From NCBI GenBank assembly GCA_013365325.1, contig JABVXV010000034.1, positions 1 through 64,000 of the forward strand: a DNA stretch of 64,000 bases, given 5' to 3'. Under the pieces are notes generated by a model. It did no database searches. It saw nothing but the letters and a program-made list of their open reading frames with translations, and was not told where the DNA came from. Each line of letters opens with the position of its first letter. The stretch's first letter is position 1. A program made the translations under genes and the position numbers. Origin of the DNA: Dipetalonema caudispina (taxonomy: Eukaryota > Nematoda > Chromadorea > Rhabditida > Onchocercidae). Positions 58,134-64,000 of the stretch are shown here, piece by piece.

Positions 58134-59152
58134 TGAGTAAACATGTTAAGGTGAGAAGTGAAGGGAAAAAGGTTGATTTGATAGATTGAAATGCGGGAAT
58201 TTTCAAAGAGATTGTTTTTATCAATTTGAACAGTATTATTTATTTAGCAACAATAACACAATTGTTGTATTGAACTTTTTTATTAATTCAATGCTAACAG
58301 GGAGGAAGCACTTACATCACCTATATCTCATTTATTTTGCGGCTAAATTAAAAGATTAACAAACAAGTTGGAAGAAATTTCAATTTTGTTTTTCTCATTC
58401 TCTCTCTCTTCAAGTAGAAATATCATGATCTAATCTAATTTGATTATTACATATGTATCATCAACTGTTGTGCATTACAATTCGATGGTGAATAAGTAAT
58501 AATAAAACTATCATACATCAATAAATGGAAGAATTTTTGCATAAAATCTAAATTTTATTTTCGTTCCAATTATAAATTAAATACTGATTTAATACTTAAT
58601 ATTTGAAGATAATTCAAATGAATACAGCAAAATATAATAATATCATGCAATTGATAGTTGTAAAAATTTCACTCCAATAATAGTCAGAAGTAAAAAAAGA
58701 AAAAAAAAAAAGAAAAAGCACAAGTTAGGGTTAAATGTTACATTAACTATTGTGAATAAAAATTAATTAGTCAAAAAATTTGAAATTAACTTTTAGTATT
58801 TTGGTATAATTTTCAACTATTTTTTCTTTATCATTTCCCTCCCCCTCCCCTCCATACTTCTTCTTCTACTTTTGAAGCATCAGAAGCAGAAGAAGAAGAA
58901 GGAAGAAGAAGGAGCAGTAACTAACAGCACAGCAACCATTTAAAAAAATTGTAATTCTAACGGGAGAAGCAAAGGGTATATGTATGCATTAAATTGTTAA
59001 TTCTTACCCCTTTGATGTTTAACCGCCATCTTAACCGATCAGTCCAATTCTTCCGATCCGTCTTTTTTTACCAGCTAGCAAATGAAAAGTCGCAAAAAAA
59101 AATTTTTTTTGGAGCTGCTTGATTATGGGATCGTTTCTGTTAGCGCTTCTTT

Positions 59153-59228
59153 ATCCTTTTTCTTCTTTCCTTCCTTTCTTTCCTTCTTCCTTTCCTTTCC
59201 TTTCCTTTCATTCATTCATTCATTCCTT
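59153..59228 (+). repeat. polypyrimidine TTTCC/TTCC tract grading into ATTC repeats
   Basis: About 57 bases of only C and T with CTTTC and TTTCC units, then ATTC units to about 59226. The mirror-like composition could allow triplex formation. Confidence 0.9.
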
Positions 59229-59470
59229 TTTGTCCTTTCTATCAAAATCAATCCTTTTATCAAAAAAAAAAACTTTCATAAATTCTTGATCTGTCCATCT
59301 TCCCCAATGATAACATAAAACACTATTAGCTATGAATATATATAAACTTTTATAGTAGTATCCTTTTTTTTTTCTTAAAAAAAAAAAAAAAAATTTAATC
59401 CTAAATCAAAAAGTGTGCTTTCTCTCAAAATCATTGCTATTTAAGATTCTCAAATAGAAATCATGATGGT

Positions 59471-59509
59471 AGTGTGTGGGTGTGTGTGTGTGTGTGTCTG
59501 TCTGTCTGT
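59471..59509. repeat. GT then CTGT microsatellite
   Basis: A (GT)n run is followed directly by three CTGT units. Confidence 0.93.
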
Positions 59510-61091
59510 TAATCCTTCAGAATGCTTGTTGATTTTGATTGTTCTTCATCATGAATCTAATTTCATTGTAACAAAAAAAAAAAATCAGATGATTGAATTT
59601 TTTTTATTAAAGAAGAGAAAAAAGAAAATTGAAAATGATTAGTTTTTTTTTTTTTTTTTTGCTCCTTCTTGGTATGTTTTTCTTTTTTATTTACAAATAT
59701 TTTGTAATAATTTATTTAAATTTTACAATAATTAATTCATTTATTTTATACACAAACATATACAAATGTAACATTATAATTGTGAAATTTAAGAAAAATT
59801 GAAATTATTTCAAAAGAAGACTGATTATGTATCATTTCATTCAAATATTTTACAATTCAAAAACCTCTATATATTTATATATGATCATTTACCAAATAGC
59901 TAGTGATCCGATCAATAATTAACTTAAAGGAATCAATTTTTACAGCTAGTTTTATTTATAAATAATTCAAGGATTATGTTAATTTGAAGTTATTCTTATC
60001 AATCGAAATAATTTTTACAGTTAATTGTTATTTTATTTATTTGTATGATGTTGATTAAAGTTGATTGAAATTAGAAATGATCAGTATTACTAATAATTTC
60101 TAATTTTTATTGGAATATAAAATGAGCCTAAAAATAATATATAAAAAAAGATGAAAGAAGATTTTTTTTTTTTTTTTTGCTTTGAACATATATAGATAAT
60201 TATATGATTTATAATTAATTGCCTAGTTTAAATTGCTGCAATTTAGTATAGCTTAGACACAAATTGAATATTTGCTTAGTGATCCATCCATTTATGTTGA
60301 ATCAATGAAAAGTGATATTTTGCCTTGAATATATCCATAATGTTTCATCTGTTTACTTTTTTCCGTTCTATTTTTCATCCTTTCATTTTATTTGCCTGTT
60401 AAAATCTAACTTCTTTTTCTGCATTATTTTCTATCATTATATGCATTCATTTCTCCTTTCATTTTATCAATAGCTAAAGGTCAATGGTAAAGGTTACAGA
60501 GATATTTGATAGATTCTCGTAATTTATGTCCTAAGTCATAAGTCAAATTGTGGTCCATAAAAATTGTCCATTACTTTTCAATGTATAATCATCCGTTGCT
60601 ATGTATTGTCCATCATAAATAATCTCACAAATCTTGATGAAACTTTTTTCCACTAACGATTGGATTCAACAATTCTATCCTAAAATCTTAACATTTATTC
60701 CGGGTAAAACCCTATAATTTAACTATCGTATCAATCTATTGTCTTGTGAGAATGATTGTTTTATGATGCTATTTGAAATCGTACTCCAATTCTTTCTCTT
60801 TCCATATCTAATGCTTAAAATTTATTTTGTTTTTTTCCCCCTATTATTTGAAATTTATTTTTGGTTTCATTATTCCTCTATTTTTATTTTCACTATTACT
60901 GCGTAGAATTTTTAGTTGTACTGCAAAAATTCACTTTATATTTCATAATTTGAGATTTGGTAATTAAATTCTTCGATCATTGTATTATCCAATTAGGTTT
61001 GTAATGACATGCAGATGCCAGTAATTAAGTAGTACAAAAAAATGAAGGAAAGATATTTTCGAAAACTTTAGACACACCGAAAAATGCTCCC

Positions 61092-61496
61092 GGTGAAGAA
61101 CATCTGGTTCGAAATATCAACTAATTAAACATAATGACTTAATTTCAGTTATCGTTAATCTATTTTATGAATTCATATATATCGGATACTTAAACAAATC
61201 AGTGACACTAACCTAAAATATGAAAATAATTTTGATGCATAATACTAATTGGATTATTTTCCCACAGTAATTAGTACTGAAACTTAAATACTCTTGATGA
61301 GGAATATTTGGTCCGAAATATTAAATAATTAAATTTAATAACTTAATGTTAGCTATCGCAAATTCATTTCATGTATTCATATTTATCAAAACTTATGTAA
61401 ATCAATGACACTGATGGAAAATAAATTTAGTGGACAGTGTTAATCGGATTATTTTCCCACAGTAGCCAACAACAAGTACTGTAACTTAAATACTCT
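61092..61496 (+). repeat. diverged tandem duplication, unit about 200 bp
   Basis: Copy 1 (61092-61294) and copy 2 (61296-61496) share matching blocks in the same order: GAAGAACATCTGGTTCGAAAT with GAGGAATATTTGGTCCGAAAT, then CTTAAT, TATCG, ATTCATAT, ATCA[GA]TGACACT, then GGATTATTTTCCCACAGTA, and AACTTAAATACTCT at both ends. Small indels separate them. No open frame is conserved, so this looks like a non-coding segment duplicated locally or part of a dispersed repeat. Confidence 0.88.
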
Positions 61497-63163
61497 AACT
61501 ATTATTACCGTCATTTTAACATAAAAACTTTTTATTGGAATTATAAATACAAGAAGTAACACCATTACAAGATCAAGCTAATTTTATCTCAACTCCAATT
61601 CCAATTCATTTCTCAAATATTTTAAACCCTGTTGATATATCATATAACACTCATCTTTTATGAAATATAAGAAATTTATTAAATAATTTTTAACAATATC
61701 ATTTTGAATTTTTGCAAATATTTTTATTCCTAATGTTTCATCTCATTTTTTTTTTCAGTGCAAAATTTTAGCTAAATATATTTTAAGATACTATCTTAGA
61801 TTTACTTAAGTTAGTAGCTTAAAAATGTTCATGTTTAATTTTTATTTCTAGATTCTGAAATCGATAACATACATATTACAACTTTATATGGTACTATCAG
61901 ATATTGTTGAAGAAAATTTACATTAACAAAAGTTATCAATATGAATAGATAAATAATATCATATCAAATGTAAGCAATACAATGATACATTTTAAGTATG
62001 AAAATAAGTTACAAATATTATTATTCAAATTTCACTCATTTTATTATCAATTTTCTCTTTTCTTTTTTCCTCCTTCTTTTTTACAAAAATACCATTGTTA
62101 ATTCATTAAGAAATTCAATCATATATTTTTCACTTATTTTTTTTTTTTTTTTTTTTTTTTTGCATTGCTGATTCATCATATCACTATTTTTTGAGAATAC
62201 TGTAATTTGCCTTAAAAAACAGATAAATTCCTAACATAGCTCATAAATTTTTAATCAATTACAAATATACGGATCATTCTTAAAACAGTTCTATTCTTTG
62301 TTTTATTTTCAATGAATTTTTCTCAAATATAATTGAATAGTTAATATTTTTGTATATTGTAAAAAATTTTAAATATTTATAAAATAAAAATGTATAAATT
62401 AATTGAATATTTCATATATAACTTATAAAGATTAACACTTCCCTTTTCAATTTTCCCAAATCATTTTACTTGGCTAAAAAAAAAAAAAAAAAGAATGGAA
62501 ATTTCCCTCTCAACTATCATATCTCTCCGATTTTTTCCACTCTCCTCTGTTCCATATAATTTATTGGAAATACTGTTCACCATGTGTGGTCCATTCGTTT
62601 ATCTGAAAAGCTATAAAATAAAATATAGTGGCGCACAAGGACAGACGGTTCCACCCACTTCATTTCTCCGCTTTCAAAAAATTACGAACTTAGGACAAAA
62701 TTATTCTTTCATCATTTTTAACTTACGCTTAATCTTATATAAACGCAATACGTTATTCATACTTTGGATTAGAACTTAATTTAACATATTATACAATGTA
62801 TACTGTAATATTTCTCTTCCAAATTTACAACATATTAATAATTGATACATTTGTTTAAATATTAGCAAAAGAATATTTGATAGACGAGAAAAGCTATCTT
62901 TTTATGCTTAATGAAAATATAAAATATGTATGATAAAATTGGAAAAAATTTTTTAAACTTTTAAAAATTAACAAAAATTTTTCGCTGTTACTTTTAAACT
63001 CCAATTCTTTCTTCTTTTTTTTTTTTTTTTAATTTTTATATAATCAAAAAAAAATAAAAAAAATTTTTGAAAAAATAAAAAAAAAAAAAAAAAAAAAGAG
63101 GAAAAAAAAAACTGAAATATGAAAAGCATTCCATTCCATAATAAATGTTCCATATTGAATTTT
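61497..63163. other. AT-rich intergenic region
   Basis: It contains a 25-base poly(T) at 62137-62161, a GC-richer patch at about 62625-62680 and a poly(T)/poly(A) block at 63014-63105. The open frame 62495-62779 has no recognisable domain. No gene could be supported. Confidence 0.6.
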
Positions 63164-63258
63164 AGATGTGTTTACGAAGTTCGATACACTTAGCACCCAG
63201 AAATAGCATCATATTTTCCATATCAATTTCACGAAACGTTCCCGGTTTATTAGCCTGT
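63164..63258. other. coding-like island, strand unresolved
   Basis: This block is less AT-rich and open on both strands. Read on - it gives NKPGTFREIDMENMMLFLGA, then KCIELRKHI and a stop at the left end, after a possible CAG acceptor at about 63256. Read on + it starts ATG after GAATTTTAG. The - reading looks more protein-like. No matching neighbour exon was found and no family was recognised; it could be the last exon of an off-window gene or a remnant. Confidence 0.25.
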
Positions 63259-63844
63259 TTCCGTTTTTTTTTTTTTTTTTTCTTTTATTTTATTTTTTGT
63301 TTCAATGAATGGTTTAAAAAGATTTCCATCAATTGCCATTACCGAAATTCACGATGTGATTTCAATAAATTTTCTTTTTCTTTTTAATTTTTTCTTTTTT
63401 CCTTACAATCCTTTTTCACTAAAAGATGAAAATTCATTCATCCGAATCAAATACAATCGGCAATCGTCAACGATCGCACATTGATGATGGCCTTTCCATC
63501 TTCATCCAACCATCTCATTACTTTTTCTTCTTCCCTTTACGACCTCAAGTATCGTATTCCAGACCATCGAACATACATTTATTTATATATCCTTCACCCT
63601 TTTTTTTTCTTCTTTTTTCCATTCTTTTCCTCAATTTTGTTTTTGTCAACGAATATTACCGGTGAAATTGGAAGTCGTAAAATTTTATTTTTCAATCCTT
63701 CTTGAAAGCACAGGAAAAACTTCGAGGACGTACAAAACAAAATTTTTGATTAGATTTTCTTCATTTTTTTTTTTTTTCCTCAAATTCTTTTTTTTTTTTT
63801 TTCGCAGATATATCAATCGTTGAGTAAATAAATTTTTCGAACTT

Positions 63845-63896
<52 letters not shown>

Positions 63897-64000
63897 AGAG
63901 AAGGAAAGATAGCAAGGATTGAAAATAAAATGTTTAAAAGGTTTAAAGAGTTGTTATCTTAAAAATTTTTTTCGTTTTTATGCGAGTCGTAAATTTTTGC
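63259..64000. other. right-edge region with a second coding-like island and long homopolymers
   Basis: Positions 63425-63560 have coding-like composition. The + strand is open (SSESNTIGNRQRSHIDDG and onward). The - strand has a shorter open stretch (RWLDEDGKAIINVRSLTIAD, then CI and a stop). Neither can be joined confidently. A 47-base poly(T) follows at 63848-63894, immediately before GCAG. The remainder is AT-rich and runs off the window. Confidence 0.3.
63848..63894 (+). repeat. 47-base poly(T) run
   Basis: An uninterrupted T run, the longest homopolymer in the window, directly followed by GCAGAG. Its length may be an assembly or sequencing estimate. Confidence 0.95.

Noticed and set aside
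59009..59026. Minus-strand ATG followed by a good donor, like a first coding exon.
   Set aside because: No in-phase following exon was found in the next 3 kb on that strand.
63685..63915. Poly-Lys frame on the - strand.
   Set aside because: Direct translation of the poly(T) runs.

Overview
The window is AT-rich eukaryotic nuclear DNA: split genes with GT-AG introns, one tRNA gene, many microsatellites and very many poly(A)/poly(T) runs. I infer a nematode, probably a spirurid or filarial-type worm. The reasons are 3' splice sites of the TTTTCAG/TTTTAG type, several first coding exons preceded by an acceptor with no visible upstream exon (expected for spliced-leader trans-splicing), a GILT with a CPDT active site, and a receptor of the gustatory/LITE-1/EGL-47 type. 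The species cannot be fixed from the sequence alone.

Layout, left to right. 1-6.4 kb: AT-rich intergenic DNA opening with a 120-bp TAA microsatellite. 6.5-10.4 kb (+): OTUD3-like deubiquitinase, 8 exons, 399 aa. 10.4-15.1 kb: a long non-coding interval with two GC-richer, palindrome-rich islands and several microsatellites. 15.1-16.2 kb (+): small, extremely acidic prothymosin-like protein. 16.2-23.0 kb: AT-rich intergenic. 23.0-27.3 kb (+): secreted or GPI-anchored cysteine-rich protein, apparently two diverged copies of one domain. 29.0-33.6 kb (+): 7-TM gustatory-receptor-like protein, 10 exons. 34.7-36.7 kb (-): rab-7. 40.6-45.8 kb (-): GILT-family thiol reductase with an N-terminal membrane anchor. 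47.9-53.4 kb (+): YTH-domain protein of the YTHDC1 type, 10 exons, head to head with the GILT gene. 55.9 kb (+): tRNA-Pro(UGG). 56-64 kb: AT-rich intergenic DNA with a ~200-bp tandem duplication and long homopolymers; two short coding-like islands near the right edge are unresolved.

The seven protein-coding models were built by hand. Each closes in frame across every intron (CDS lengths 1200, 432, 1185, 1317, 639, 801 and 1386 nt). The genes do not form an operon or a shared pathway: spacings exceed 1 kb and orientations are mixed. RAB-7 and GILT both act in the late endosome/lysosome, but their adjacency is probably coincidental. I found no mobile-element coding sequence, CRISPR array, viral sequence or toxin gene. 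The most notable items are the YTHDC1-type gene, the two-repeat cysteine-rich protein, the divergent gustatory-type receptor and the acceptor choice around the YTHDC1 micro-exon.
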